From UBA1740 sp045587025 (GTDB lineage Bacteria > Bacillota > Clostridia > Oscillospirales > CAG-272), in the NCBI GenBank assembly GCA_045587025.1, contig JAZNBK010000039.1, forward strand, positions 1-30,827: DNA of 30,827 nucleotides. The letters are read 5' to 3'. The notes under the pieces are model-generated. The model had not been told where the DNA came from, did not search any database, and was given only the letters and a program-made list of their open reading frames with translations. The position numbers were made by a program, and so were the translations under genes. Positions 7,446 to 16,041 of the stretch are shown here, piece after piece; the first letter of the stretch is position 1; the number at the start of each line of letters is the position of its first letter.

Positions 7446-9104
7446 ATGGAAGAAATCAGATCAAATTTTATTCACGACATTATAGATAAGGATTTGGAGG
7501 AAAATCCCGAGCTTAAAATCCATACCCGTTTTCCGCCCGAGCCAAACGGATATTTGCATATCGGAAGCGCAAAGGCGATTTGGATAAACAGCAATACGGC
7601 GAAAAAATACGGGGGCCTTTTTAACCTTCGCTACGACGATACGAATCCTGCAAAGGAGGATAACGAGTACGTTCAGTCTATCTATGAGGATTTGACGTGG
7701 CTTGGCGCTATTCCCACGGGTGGAATATTTTACGGCTCGGATTACTTCGATAAATGCTACGAATTCGCTATTAAATTGATAAAAGATGGAAAAGCGTACG
7801 TATGCGATCTTTCTCCCGAGCAGATGCGGGAATATAGAGGTACGCTCACCGAAGCGGGAAAAAACAGCCCCTATCGTGACCGTACGGTAGAGGAGAATCT
7901 TGACCTTTTTGAAAGGATGAAGAACGGCGAATTCCCCGACGGCGCAAAAACCCTGCGCGCAAAGATAGATATGGCATCGCCGAATATGAATATGCGAGAT
8001 CCCGCAATCTATCGTATCGTTCATACAGATCATCACAGACAGGGAAGTAAATGGTGCATTTATCCCCTTTATGACTACGCGCATCCAATTCAGGACGCAT
8101 TAGAGGGAATTACGCACTCTCTTTGCTCAATTGAGTTTGAAAATCACAGACCGCTTTACGACTGGGTAGTGAATAATATCGGCTTTGAGAAAAAGCCGCA
8201 TCAGTACGAGTTCGCTCGCTTAAACGTTACCAATACCGTTATGAGCAAGAGATATCTGCGAGAGCTTGTGGAAACGAAGCTCGTAGACGGTTGGGACGAT
8301 CCTCGTATGCCCACTCTTTGCGGCTTGCGCAGACGCGGATATACTCCGTCGGCAATCTTCGATTTTGTCGAGAGAGCAGGCGTAGCCAAGGCGTATAGCG
8401 TAGTTGATTACGAGCTTTTGGAGCATTGTATTCGCGAGGAGCTTAATAGTGCGGCAGAACGTAGAATAGCAATTCTCAAGCCGATAAAGCTCGTTATTAC
8501 GAACTATCCCGAGGACAAGGTTGAGTATTTCTCTCTGCCTAATACCCCTCAAAATCCCGAGACCACGACGAGAAGCGTTCCGTTTACAAGGGAGCTTTAT
8601 ATAGACGCAGACGATTTTGCAGAGCTTCCGCCCCCCAAATTCTTCCGACTCAAGCCGGACGGAGAGGTTCGCCTTATGGGCGCTTATATAATTAAGTGTA
8701 ACGAGATAATAAAAAATGACGACGGCACGATAAAGGAAATTCATTGTACCTGTGATCTTGAGGCAGGGAACGGAAATCCCCTCGACGGAAGAAAAATCAA
8801 GGGTACAATTCATTGGCTTTCCGCAACGCACGCGCTCGATTGTAATATAAAGCTTTACGACCACCTTTTCACTATCGAAAACGTCGCAGATATTCCGGAG
8901 GGCAAGGGTTACGGAGATTATCTCAATACCGACTCGGTCACCTCTCTTGAAAACTGCAAAATAGAGCCGTCGTTGGCTGACGTCAAGGCGGGCGAAAAAT
9001 TCCAGTTCGTGCGTGTCGGATATTTTGTAAAGGATACGAAATACGAAAATACGTTTAACCGTATAGTAGGTTTGAAGGATAGCTATATTAAGAAGCAGGT
9101 ATGA
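7446..9104 (+). CDS. glnS: Glutaminyl-tRNA synthetase
   Basis: GlnRS attaches glutamine to tRNA-Gln. Class I signatures are present: the HIGH-like HIGS at residues 38-41 after RFPPEPNGYL, and the KMSKS-like VMSKR around residues 265-269. The catalytic domain is followed by the two-part beta-barrel anticodon-binding domain (from about residue 335), and 552 residues is the normal bacterial length. TRFPPEPNGYLHIGSAKA distinguishes GlnRS from GluRS. Many Firmicutes lack GlnRS and use GatCAB, so its presence is notable. The only good ribosome binding site, GGAGG at 7419-7423, is 22 bases from the ATG with a small hairpin between. No other in-frame start fits, because TAA at 7437 closes the frame. 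The 3' end overlaps comF by 4 bases. Confidence 0.96.
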   Translation: MEEIRSNFIHDIIDKDLEENPELKIHTRFPPEPNGYLHIGSAKAIWINSNTAKKYGGLFNLRYDDTNPAKEDNEYVQSIYEDLTWLGAIPTGGIFYGSDYFDKCYEFAIKLIKDGKAYVCDLSPEQMREYRGTLTEAGKNSPYRDRTVEENLDLFERMKNGEFPDGAKTLRAKIDMASPNMNMRDPAIYRIVHTDHHRQGSKWCIYPLYDYAHPIQDALEGITHSLCSIEFENHRPLYDWVVNNIGFEKKPHQYEFARLNVTNTVMSKRYLRELVETKLVDGWDDPRMPTLCGLRRRGYTPSAIFDFVERAGVAKAYSVVDYELLEHCIREELNSAAERRIAILKPIKLVITNYPEDKVEYFSLPNTPQNPETTTRSVPFTRELYIDADDFAELPPPKFFRLKPDGEVRLMGAYIIKCNEIIKNDDGTIKEIHCTCDLEAGNGNPLDGRKIKGTIHWLSATHALDCNIKLYDHLFTIENVADIPEGKGYGDYLNTDSVTSLENCKIEPSLADVKAGEKFQFVRVGYFVKDTKYENTFNRIVGLKDSYIKKQV

Positions 9105-9865
9105 CGCGTAAGAATTTTTTGTCTTGTATTTTGGATTTCTTTTTCGTACCCAAATGCGCAGGATGCGGCGAGCGCCTGCCTGTAAATTCAGAGGGCTGCT
9201 TGTGCGATAAATGCTCCTTTGCGTATGAAATGGAAGCTACGAAAGAATGTGCGAAATGCGGCAAGAAAATGTCATACTGCTCTTGCGGTACTGAAAATCT
9301 TGAAAAAGCGAAGATTTTCCGTCTTGTAAAGCTGACGGTCTATACGCCACATTCTAACGATTACGTTATAAATCAAATGATTTTTAAGCTGAAAAAGAAG
9401 TCAGAGTATCATTTGGTTGAATTTCTTTCGAAGGAAATGGCTAATTCAATTAAGAAGGTTATAAATCCAAACGAGAATTATATAATTACCTATGCGCCGA
9501 GAAGTAGAAAAGCTATTTTTAAATACGGATACGACCATATGGAAATTTTATCTCGCAGAGTAGCGGAGCATCTTGGCTTGCAATGGGCGCGGCTTTTGAA
9601 AAGAAAATCAGGTGTCGAGCAGAAAACGCTTTCGTATGCGGAAAGAATGAAAAATATAGCGCTCGAGTTCGATAACCCCGATAACGTTACTATAAAGGAC
9701 AGACCCGTCATTTTGTTAGACGATATCGTCACGAGCGGAGCGACTCTTTGCGCGGGCGCGCGAAAGCTGCGTAAAAATGGCGCAACCGCAATATCCTGCG
9801 CCGTTATAGGCATTTCAAGGAACGCCTACGTTCGTTTTAGAATAAGGAAAAAATCAAAATATTAA
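9101..9865 (+). CDS. comF: ComF-family phosphoribosyltransferase-like protein
   Basis: ComF/ComFC proteins combine an N-terminal zinc ribbon with a type I phosphoribosyltransferase fold and take part in DNA uptake in competent bacteria; in many non-competent species the role is unknown. Cysteines pair as CAGC (19-22), C33/C35/C38, CAKC (50-53) and CSC near residue 60. The PRPP-loop motif VILLDDIVTSGAT lies around residue 210. The 254-residue length fits the family. Its ATG overlaps the glnS stop (ATGA), so translation is probably coupled. No other competence gene is in the window. Confidence 0.85.
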   Translation: MTRKNFLSCILDFFFVPKCAGCGERLPVNSEGCLCDKCSFAYEMEATKECAKCGKKMSYCSCGTENLEKAKIFRLVKLTVYTPHSNDYVINQMIFKLKKKSEYHLVEFLSKEMANSIKKVINPNENYIITYAPRSRKAIFKYGYDHMEILSRRVAEHLGLQWARLLKRKSGVEQKTLSYAERMKNIALEFDNPDNVTIKDRPVILLDDIVTSGATLCAGARKLRKNGATAISCAVIGISRNAYVRFRIRKKSKY

Positions 9866-9909
9866 AAAACGGCTGGATCTAACGCTTAATGCCTCGATAC
9901 AGCCGTTTT
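9866..9909. terminator. Bidirectional terminator between comF and rsmI
   Basis: AAAACGGCTG (9866-9875) pairs with CAGCCGTTTT (9900-9909) around a 24-base loop. The ends give U tracts on both strands, and it sits exactly between the two convergent genes. Confidence 0.8.
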
Positions 9910-9914
9910 GCTAT

Positions 9915-10835
9915 TTAATCTGTAAGTAGCTTATAAAATTCACTCTTCGTCATCTGTCGGTCTTTTGCCGCTGCCTTTATCGCATCCATATGCGCAAGTC
10001 CGTTTTCCTCGTAATATGACACGTGCTCTCTCGGTGAGAGGCAGAGAAGTGGGTTTTCGGAATCGCTTTCTTTGGGCAGGTCTTTTGACATTCCTTCCAT
10101 TATCAGCACGTACTCGCCGCGCGGCGCTTTTTCCTCGTAAATTTTTATCGCGCCCGATATCGTGGTACGGGTAATTTCCTCGTTGATTTTCGTCAACTCT
10201 CTGCATAAAGCGATTTTTCTGTCGCCAAACGTCTCTAAAAGGTCTCCAAGAGTCGTCTTTAACTTGTGAGGTGCTTCATAGAAAATTAGAGTTCTTTTTT
10301 CGTTTTTAATTTCATTTAAGCGCTTGTTTCTTTCTCCTCTTGACGTGGAAAGAAATCCTTCAAAGGCAAATCTACCCGTCGGAAGCCCTGAAAGCGCAAG
10401 GGCGGTAACGACAGCGCAGCATCCAGGGATGCAGGTAACGTTTATTCCTCTTTCGGCGCAGAGCTTAACGAGGTCCTCGCCGGGATCGCTTATTGCAGGC
10501 ATTCCCGCATCTGTAACGAGGGCGCAGCTTTCACCGTTTAAAATTCTTGCCGTAATTTCTTCGCCCCTCTGGCGCTTATTATGCTCGTAATAGCTTACAA
10601 GCGGCTTTTTTATATCGAAGAAGGCGAGTAGGCGTTGGGTGTTTCTCGTATCCTCGGCGGCTATAAAATCCACCTCTGATAAGACCTTTAGCGCTCGCGA
10701 TGAGAAGTCAGACAAATTTCCTATCGGAACTGCGACCAGATATAAGGTGCTTTTCTCCACCTTGTTTTTTTCGCTTGCTTCATTTACTGTGTTTTTAATG
10801 CTGCTCATTTTATTTGTTAAAGCTTCCTGTCTCAT
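9915..10835 (-). CDS. rsmI: 16S rRNA (cytidine1402-2'-O)-methyltransferase
   Basis: RsmI methylates the ribose of C1402 in the decoding centre of 16S rRNA using AdoMet. Tetrapyrrole-methylase-fold motifs are clear: LYLVAVPIGNLSDFSSRA at the N-terminus, IAAEDTRNTQRLL, CALVTDAGMPAISDPG and FYEAPHKL, plus the C-terminal AAKDRQMTKSEFYKLL segment. The longest frame (306 residues) starts at 10835 and overlaps the upstream methyltransferase gene by 26 bases without an obvious ribosome binding site. An ATG at 10808 (residue 10, MSSIKN), two bases after that gene's stop and preceded by AGGAAG, is an alternative start. In B. subtilis the same pair is yabB-yazA-yabC; yazA is missing here. Confidence 0.93.
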   Translation of the reverse strand: MRQEALTNKMSSIKNTVNEASEKNKVEKSTLYLVAVPIGNLSDFSSRALKVLSEVDFIAAEDTRNTQRLLAFFDIKKPLVSYYEHNKRQRGEEITARILNGESCALVTDAGMPAISDPGEDLVKLCAERGINVTCIPGCCAVVTALALSGLPTGRFAFEGFLSTSRGERNKRLNEIKNEKRTLIFYEAPHKLKTTLGDLLETFGDRKIALCRELTKINEEITRTTISGAIKIYEEKAPRGEYVLIMEGMSKDLPKESDSENPLLCLSPREHVSYYEENGLAHMDAIKAAAKDRQMTKSEFYKLLTD

Positions 10836-11568
10836 AGATTTTTTTCATATCGTCGCTATACTCTTTATTGTTTGTGTCTTTATATATAAAAAACGGTTTT
10901 CCGATTTTGCAACCGCACTTAGCGCCCTTCTTAGCTTCTAAAAGCAGCATAGAGGGAATTGACTCTGAATTTGCGTATATAAATGTTATTTCTTTCGGTT
11001 CTAAATTGTTCTGCCTGAGGTTATATATTAAATCTGATGTTCTGTCGGGACGATAAACACAATAAAATTTCCCGCCGAATTTGAGCGCCTGAGATGCGCA
11101 ACGGCAGAAATCTGAAATGTCTCCGAATATTTCGTGCCGAGCGATTGCTTTTTCTTCGGTTACGTTCATAGCGCCGCCCGAGGAAATCATATACGGCGGA
11201 TTTGAAAAAACAACGTCACATTCTTCTTTTATATATTCCTTTAGCTTCCGTATATCAGCGCAGAGACATTTTACCTTTTGGCTGAGATTATTGAGTGTAA
11301 TGTTGCGCTCAATAATTGACGCAAAGCTCTCTTGAATTTCGACGCAGGTGATATCATTTAGCTTGCCTCGTGCGGCGCAAAGAAAGGAAATGATGCCCGT
11401 ACCGCCGCCGAGCTCGATTGCCCTTGCCTTTGGCTGCGGCTTGATATACGAGGCGAGCAATAGCGCATCCGTCCCCAGCTTCAGACCGTTATCCTTTTGT
11501 ATAAGAGAGATGTCGTCGTTTACCTCGTCGATATGCTCTCCTTCAAATATCAAAATATCTTTTTCCAT
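10810..11568 (-). CDS. tRNA1(Val) (adenine37-N6)-methyltransferase family protein
   Basis: This is an AdoMet-dependent N6-adenine methyltransferase of the YabB/YfiC (TrmN6) family. Motif I reads ELGGGTGIIS (residues 52-61) and the catalytic NPPY is at 123-126. The preceding KLGTDALLLASYI segment is typical of the family. The E. coli homologue modifies A37 of tRNA-Val; the exact target of Firmicute members is less well established. It has 252 residues with AAGGAA ahead of the ATG. It lies directly upstream of rsmI as in B. subtilis, and downstream of the ferredoxin terminator. Confidence 0.87.
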   Translation of the reverse strand: MEKDILIFEGEHIDEVNDDISLIQKDNGLKLGTDALLLASYIKPQPKARAIELGGGTGIISFLCAARGKLNDITCVEIQESFASIIERNITLNNLSQKVKCLCADIRKLKEYIKEECDVVFSNPPYMISSGGAMNVTEEKAIARHEIFGDISDFCRCASQALKFGGKFYCVYRPDRTSDLIYNLRQNNLEPKEITFIYANSESIPSMLLLEAKKGAKCGCKIGKPFFIYKDTNNKEYSDDMKKIYETGSFNK

Positions 11569-11608
11569 TTATATTCCTTGTCCAGACGAATTTATCTGTT
11601 TTTGATAA

Positions 11609-11644
11609 AAAGCGGAGAAGCGAACAAATCGCCATCTCCGCTTT
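11609..11644 (-). terminator. Terminator after the ferredoxin gene
   Basis: AAAGCGGAGA (11609-11618) pairs with TCTCCGCTTT (11635-11644), with an inner GCGA/TCGC stem. On the minus strand the hairpin is followed by a short U tract. It separates the ferredoxin transcript from the methyltransferase-rsmI pair. Confidence 0.7.
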
Positions 11645-11662
11645 CTTTTCTCTTTTTTTGAA

Positions 11663-11833
11663 TTACTCCTTAACGGGAGCAGATACGGGGCAAGTGCTTG
11701 CGCAAGCGCCGCACTCTACGCACTTATCAGCGTCGATAACGTACTTTCCGTCTCCTTCGCTGATACATTCTACGGGACACTCGTCAGCGCAAGCGCCGCA
11801 AGCGATGCATTCCTCAGTGATTATGTATGCCAT
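11663..11833 (-). CDS. 2[4Fe-4S] bacterial-type ferredoxin
   Basis: This 56-residue clostridial-type ferredoxin is a soluble low-potential electron carrier. It has two CxxCxxCxxxCP cluster motifs, CIACGACADECP and CVECGACASTCP, in the usual pseudo-symmetric arrangement. A longer frame starts five codons upstream, but its ATG overlaps the GGAGG that serves the ATG at 11833, so MAYIITEEC is the N-terminus. It has its own promoter and terminator and sits between ricT and the tRNA methyltransferase gene, where B. subtilis has yabA. Confidence 0.95.
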   Translation of the reverse strand: MAYIITEECIACGACADECPVECISEGDGKYVIDADKCVECGACASTCPVSAPVKE

Positions 11834-11863
11834 TTTGTACACCTCCAAAAATAGTTTTAATTC

Positions 11864-11891
11864 ATTGTAACATATATATAAAAAAAATCAA
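11864..11891 (-). promoter_or_regulatory. Promoter of the ferredoxin gene
   Basis: On the minus strand, TTGATT (11891-11886), 16 bases, then TACAAT (11869-11864), about 30 bases ahead of the start codon. Confidence 0.5.
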
Positions 11892-11920
11892 TAGTAAATT
11901 TAAGATTTTTTGAAAAAAAT

Positions 11921-12847
11921 TTAGTTTTCTTCAGGAATTTCCTCTAAACTTTCGTCTTTTTGTAAATTACTGTTGTTTTTTGCACTTTTTATAACCTTTA
12001 CGTCCTCGCAGGCAAAAAGACGGGGCGTTTCGGGTTTTTCGTCCAAACGGACCTTTACGAGCTGTAAAAGGGGACGTGTTTCTATAACCACGCCGTTTCC
12101 TGCCGAGGTGCTGACGGTAGAGCCCAGATGAGGCGTCGTTTTCAGCGCTTCCTCGTACGTTTCGTGCTCATATCTCAGACAGCACATAAGTCTGCCGCAA
12201 GAACCTGAAATTTTTGCCGAGTTTAGCGAGAAATTTTGCTCCTTCGCCATTTTTATAGAAACCTGTGCGAAATCGGAGAGAAATTCTGAACAGCAAAAAG
12301 GTCTTCCGCAGCTTCCAAGTCCTCCCATTATTTTCGCCTCGTCGCGAATTCCGATCTGACGAAGCTCGATTCTCGTCTTAAAAACGGAAGCCAAGCTCTT
12401 GACCAATTCACGAAAATCAACTCTGCTTTCGGCGGTAAAATAAAAGAGAAGCTTGCTGTTATCAAAAGTATATTCAACATCTACCAAATTCATGTCAAGC
12501 TTGAAATGAGCAATTTTTTCGTTGCAGATTTTCATAGCGTCTGCTTCGGAAGCTTTGTTGCTCTCATTTCTTCTTTTATCGTCATCTGTTGCTTTTCTTA
12601 TAACGTTTTTAAGAGGAGAAACGACCTCGGATGCGTTCACCTTTTTGTTTGGAACGAGAACTCTGCCGAACTCTAATCCCCTTGAAGTTTCGACAATTGC
12701 ATAGTCGCCTGCCGATAAGGTTATACCGTTTGGCGCAAAGTAATAAATTTTACTTGCGTTTCTGAATGAAACACCTATAATTTCAACAGGTTTATTTTCG
12801 TTTTCAGAAGTCACTATTTCTTCGTTTTTATTCTGATTATCCATCAT
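11921..12847 (-). CDS. ricT: PSP1 domain protein, RicT/YaaT family
   Basis: RicT (YaaT) is part of the Y-complex (RicT-RicA-RicF) that in B. subtilis promotes mRNA processing with RNase Y and affects sporulation and competence. The PSP1 domain covers about residues 20-270. The cysteines that hold Fe-S clusters are visible as C180 and C185-C186 in CGRPFCC and C217 and C222-C223 in CGRLMCC. The C-terminal tail (about 275-308) is charged and probably disordered. It starts 20 bases after holB, as in B. subtilis (holB-yaaT), and shares its transcript. An ATG one codon downstream is an equally possible start. No ricA or ricF is in the window. Confidence 0.92.
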   Translation of the reverse strand: MMDNQNKNEEIVTSENENKPVEIIGVSFRNASKIYYFAPNGITLSAGDYAIVETSRGLEFGRVLVPNKKVNASEVVSPLKNVIRKATDDDKRRNESNKASEADAMKICNEKIAHFKLDMNLVDVEYTFDNSKLLFYFTAESRVDFRELVKSLASVFKTRIELRQIGIRDEAKIMGGLGSCGRPFCCSEFLSDFAQVSIKMAKEQNFSLNSAKISGSCGRLMCCLRYEHETYEEALKTTPHLGSTVSTSAGNGVVIETRPLLQLVKVRLDEKPETPRLFACEDVKVIKSAKNNSNLQKDESLEEIPEEN

Positions 12848-12867
12848 AGTTATTTCCTATCGTTTGA

Positions 12868-13899
12868 TTATTTTTTTACTTCACTTAAAAGTGCGTTTAC
12901 AGTTAAGCCGACGTTTGCGTTCTGATTAAGGTCGCACAAGGCAGAAAAAATTGCATCTGAAATAGCGAATAGCTTGCCGATACCCAGCTTTTCGGAAATA
13001 TCGGTAGCGGTATCTCTGTCATAATAATAAGTCAAAGACACGTCACGGCTACGCTTCAGAAGGATTAAATCTCTTATTGCCGTTGATAAAAGAGAAAGCT
13101 CATCTATAAGCTCGTTTCTCTTTTTCGATAGCGGGGAAAATGAATTATGAAGCGCCACAAATCCCGACTTCTCCGACAGGGCAGATATAATACCGTCGAT
13201 TATCTGTCTTTTTTTATAAATTTCAGAAAATTCCTTTTGGCTCATCAGCTCGAGCGCTCTGCCGATACTGCCACCACTCGCTTCCAAGGCGATTAAAAAG
13301 TTTTCCTTCGACTGATTGTAGAATGAGTGAGCCGTATTGTTGTTATCAAGAAGAAATTCACTCATAGAGTTTACGTCGAAAAGAGACATACGAATTATTT
13401 GAGCACGGCTTTTTACAGTGGGAAGAATATTATCAGACGTCTCGCAAAGCAAGAGCGTTATTACGTTCTGTGGGGGCTCTTCCAAGACCTTAAGGAGCGC
13501 ATTTTGAGCAGCGTCGTTCATCAGATGAGCTTCTTCTATAATATAAACCTTATATTCCGATTCGTTAGCGGAAAGAAACATATCAGAACGCATCTCTCTT
13601 ACTAAATCTACGCCGATAGTTGCCTTTCCGTTTTCTCGTTCGAGAATATAAACGTCGGGGGAGTTGTTAGAAAGAATTTTCTTGCAGTTATCGCAACGCA
13701 TACAGGGAAGCGGTTCATTCTGGTTTTTCTTGTTTTCACAAGCAAGCGCAGAAGCTATTCTGTAGGCGAGCATCGTTTTTCCGCTGCCACGAGGGCCTTC
13801 GATGATATAGGCGTGAGAAAGAGAGTTGTCTAGGATGCTTTTTCCAATTGCATTTTTGGCTTTCTGATTTCCGAAAACATCGGAAAAAAAGTGTTTCAT
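12868..13899 (-). CDS. holB: DNA polymerase III delta' subunit
   Basis: HolB is a clamp-loader subunit that, with the tau/gamma and delta subunits, places the sliding clamp on DNA. The AAA+ domain shows Walker A GPRGSGKT (residues 35-42), a zinc module (C53, C66, C69, C72), the YIIEEAHLMNDAAQNALLKV Walker B/sensor region and LEEPP. The protein is 343 residues from the ATG at 13899, which is preceded by AGGAGG. A longer frame from 13926 would absorb that binding site and start almost on the promoter's -10 box, so it is rejected. A near-consensus promoter lies just upstream, divergent from metG. Confidence 0.93.
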   Translation of the reverse strand: MKHFFSDVFGNQKAKNAIGKSILDNSLSHAYIIEGPRGSGKTMLAYRIASALACENKKNQNEPLPCMRCDNCKKILSNNSPDVYILERENGKATIGVDLVREMRSDMFLSANESEYKVYIIEEAHLMNDAAQNALLKVLEEPPQNVITLLLCETSDNILPTVKSRAQIIRMSLFDVNSMSEFLLDNNNTAHSFYNQSKENFLIALEASGGSIGRALELMSQKEFSEIYKKRQIIDGIISALSEKSGFVALHNSFSPLSKKRNELIDELSLLSTAIRDLILLKRSRDVSLTYYYDRDTATDISEKLGIGKLFAISDAIFSALCDLNQNANVGLTVNALLSEVKK

Positions 13900-13928
13900 A
13901 GCAAAACCTCCTGTAAACCTATACAATA

Positions 13929-13957
13929 ATTATAACAATATTTTTTGCCGTTGTCAA
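13929..13957 (-). promoter_or_regulatory. Consensus promoter of holB-ricT
   Basis: On the minus strand, a perfect TTGACA (13957-13952), 17 bases and a perfect TATAAT (13934-13929). The transcript would begin near 13922, which supports the holB start at 13899. Confidence 0.85.
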
Positions 13958-14014
13958 TTTTTTTTAAATATTCTTTCTTTTATAGAGTAAAAAATAAAAA
14001 ATATGACTTATATA

Positions 14015-14043
14015 TTGTAAAATTGTTCAAAATATGCTATACT
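14015..14043 (+). promoter_or_regulatory. Promoter of metG-tatD
   Basis: TTGTAA (14015-14020), 17 bases, TATACT (14038-14043), with a TG one base before the -10 box (extended -10). The leader to the metG ATG is about 45 bases, too short for a T-box riboswitch. Confidence 0.65.
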
Positions 14044-14094
14044 GATAATAATTACTAAGGATTTATAATTTGATAACATATTAGGAGTTTAAAA

Positions 14095-16038
14095 ATGGCT
14101 GCAAAAGAAAAGTTTTATATCACAAGCGCAATTGCATACAGCTCTCGTAAGCCACACTTTGGCAATACATACGAGATTATTATGACAGATGCGATTGCAA
14201 GATATCAGCGCCAGATGGGCAAGGACGTTTATTTCCTCACAGGAACGGACGAGCACGGTCAGAAGATAGAAAACCTCGCTAACGAAAGTGGTATTACACC
14301 TCAAAAGTACGTTGATAACGTCTCGGGAGAAATAAAGAAAATCTGGGACTTGATGGGTGCGAGCTACGATAAGTTTATTCGTACGACCGACGATTATCAC
14401 GTAAAATCGGTTCAGAATATATTTAAAAAGCTTTATGAGCAGGGAGATATTTATAAGGGTTATTACGAGGGCTGGTATTGCACCCCCTGCGAATCCTTCT
14501 TTACCGATACTCAGGCAGTAGACGGGAAGTGCCCCGACTGTGGCAGACCTGTTCAAAAGACGAGGGAAGAGGCGTACTTCTTCGCTATGAGTAAGTATGC
14601 AGACCGCCTCATTGATTATATTGAAAAGCACGTTGAATTTATAGAGCCGGAATCTCGCAAAAAGGAAATGGTAAACAACTTCTTGAAGGCGGGATTGCAG
14701 GATCTCTGCGTTTCGAGAACCTCTTTTAAGTGGGGAATTCCCGTCACCTTTGACGACAACCACGTAATTTACGTTTGGATAGACGCCTTGTCTAACTATA
14801 TAACCGCATTGGGCTACGACCCGTATAACGAGGAGCAGCCGGAGCTGTTTAAAAAATATTGGCCTGCAAACGTTCATATTATCGGAAAGGATATTCTTCG
14901 TTTCCATACTATCTATTGGCCTATTATTCTGATGGCACTCGGTATTGAGCTTCCCCGAAAGATATTTGGGCATCCCTGGTTCAATTTCGGCGCAGATAAA
15001 ATGTCTAAATCCAAGGGCAACGTTGTTTATGCAGATGAGCTTGCAGAAGAATTTGGCGTTGACGGCGTACGGTATTATGCGCTTTCCGAAATGCCGTATG
15101 CAAGTGACGGAAGCATTACCTATGAAACCGTAATAAACAGGTATAATACAGACCTTGCAAACAATTTGGGTAATCTCGTGAGCCGCACTCACGCTATGAC
15201 TCAGAAGTATTTTGGCGGTGTAGTACCTGCGCCCACTGTTGAGGAGGGGGTAGACGCAGAGCTTAAGACGGCTGTAAGAAATGCCGTAAAAGAGGCGAAG
15301 GAGTGTATGGATGCGTACCATATATCCGATGCTTTAGAGGCCATTTTCGGTATGCTTCGCCGTGCAAATAAATATATTGATGAAACGACGCCTTGGGCGC
15401 TTGCAAAGGATGAAAGCAAGAAAGATCGCCTTGCTACCGTTATATATAATCTTCTCGAAACGATACGTATCGGAGCAGTTTTGCTTACCCCCTTTATTCC
15501 CACTACTTCAGAGAATATATTTAAGCAAATTGCCACCGACGTGACGTCGTACGACAGTGTAAGTGAGTTTGGCGGACTTGTGTCAGGCGTGTCGCTCGGT
15601 GAAGCATTCGTTCTGTTCGCAAGAATTGACGAGAACGCCTTCTTCAAGAAAATCGAAGAAAAAAAGCAGGCAGAAGCAGAATCAAAGCAAAAGACCGTTG
15701 AAGAGCCGGAGCACGAGCCGACAATTACAATTGATGATTTTAAAAAGGTAGAGCTTCGCACGGCGCAGATAATCGACTGCGAGAGAGTTCCCAAGGCGAA
15801 GAAGCTTCTGAAGCTTCAGGTAGACCTTGGATATGAAAAAAGACAGATAGTTTCGGGAATTGCGAAATTCTACGAGCCACAGGATCTGATAGGTAAAAAG
15901 GTCGTCATAGTTGCGAATTTAGCTCCTGCAACTCTTTGCGGAGTAGAAAGCAAGGGAATGCTTCTTGCATCGGGAGAGGAAGAGATTCGTGTCGTCTTTC
16001 TCGACAAGGACACCCCCCTTGGCGAAAGGGTAAGATAA
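14095..16038 (+). CDS. metG: Methionyl-tRNA synthetase
   Basis: MetRS charges initiator and elongator tRNA-Met. Class I motifs are present: the HIGH-like PHFGNTYE near residue 20, KMSKSKGNVV around residue 302, and a zinc knuckle CTPC...CPDC (about residues 127-147). The C-terminal 110 residues (from about 540, TIDDFKKVELRTAQI) are the OB-fold tRNA-binding domain shared with EMAPII/Trbp111, joined by a charged linker. The length of 647 residues is normal for this dimeric type. AGGAG precedes the ATG. tatD follows after three bases, matching metS-yabD in B. subtilis. Confidence 0.97.
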   Translation: MAAKEKFYITSAIAYSSRKPHFGNTYEIIMTDAIARYQRQMGKDVYFLTGTDEHGQKIENLANESGITPQKYVDNVSGEIKKIWDLMGASYDKFIRTTDDYHVKSVQNIFKKLYEQGDIYKGYYEGWYCTPCESFFTDTQAVDGKCPDCGRPVQKTREEAYFFAMSKYADRLIDYIEKHVEFIEPESRKKEMVNNFLKAGLQDLCVSRTSFKWGIPVTFDDNHVIYVWIDALSNYITALGYDPYNEEQPELFKKYWPANVHIIGKDILRFHTIYWPIILMALGIELPRKIFGHPWFNFGADKMSKSKGNVVYADELAEEFGVDGVRYYALSEMPYASDGSITYETVINRYNTDLANNLGNLVSRTHAMTQKYFGGVVPAPTVEEGVDAELKTAVRNAVKEAKECMDAYHISDALEAIFGMLRRANKYIDETTPWALAKDESKKDRLATVIYNLLETIRIGAVLLTPFIPTTSENIFKQIATDVTSYDSVSEFGGLVSGVSLGEAFVLFARIDENAFFKKIEEKKQAEAESKQKTVEEPEHEPTITIDDFKKVELRTAQIIDCERVPKAKKLLKLQVDLGYEKRQIVSGIAKFYEPQDLIGKKVVIVANLAPATLCGVESKGMLLASGEEEIRVVFLDKDTPLGERVR

Positions 16039-16041
16039 TTT

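Noticed and set aside
7461..8864. Long minus-strand frames opposite glnS (207 and 214 codons).
   Set aside because: They are antisense shadows of a well-conserved synthetase, with no initiation signals.
14044..14094. T-box or other tRNA-sensing leader before metG.
   Set aside because: The leader is about 50 bases, with no T-box sequence and no antiterminator-terminator pair.
14089..15321. A 410-codon minus-strand frame opposite metG.
   Set aside because: It is the antisense shadow of a complete methionyl-tRNA synthetase; no ribosome binding site or family motif is seen.
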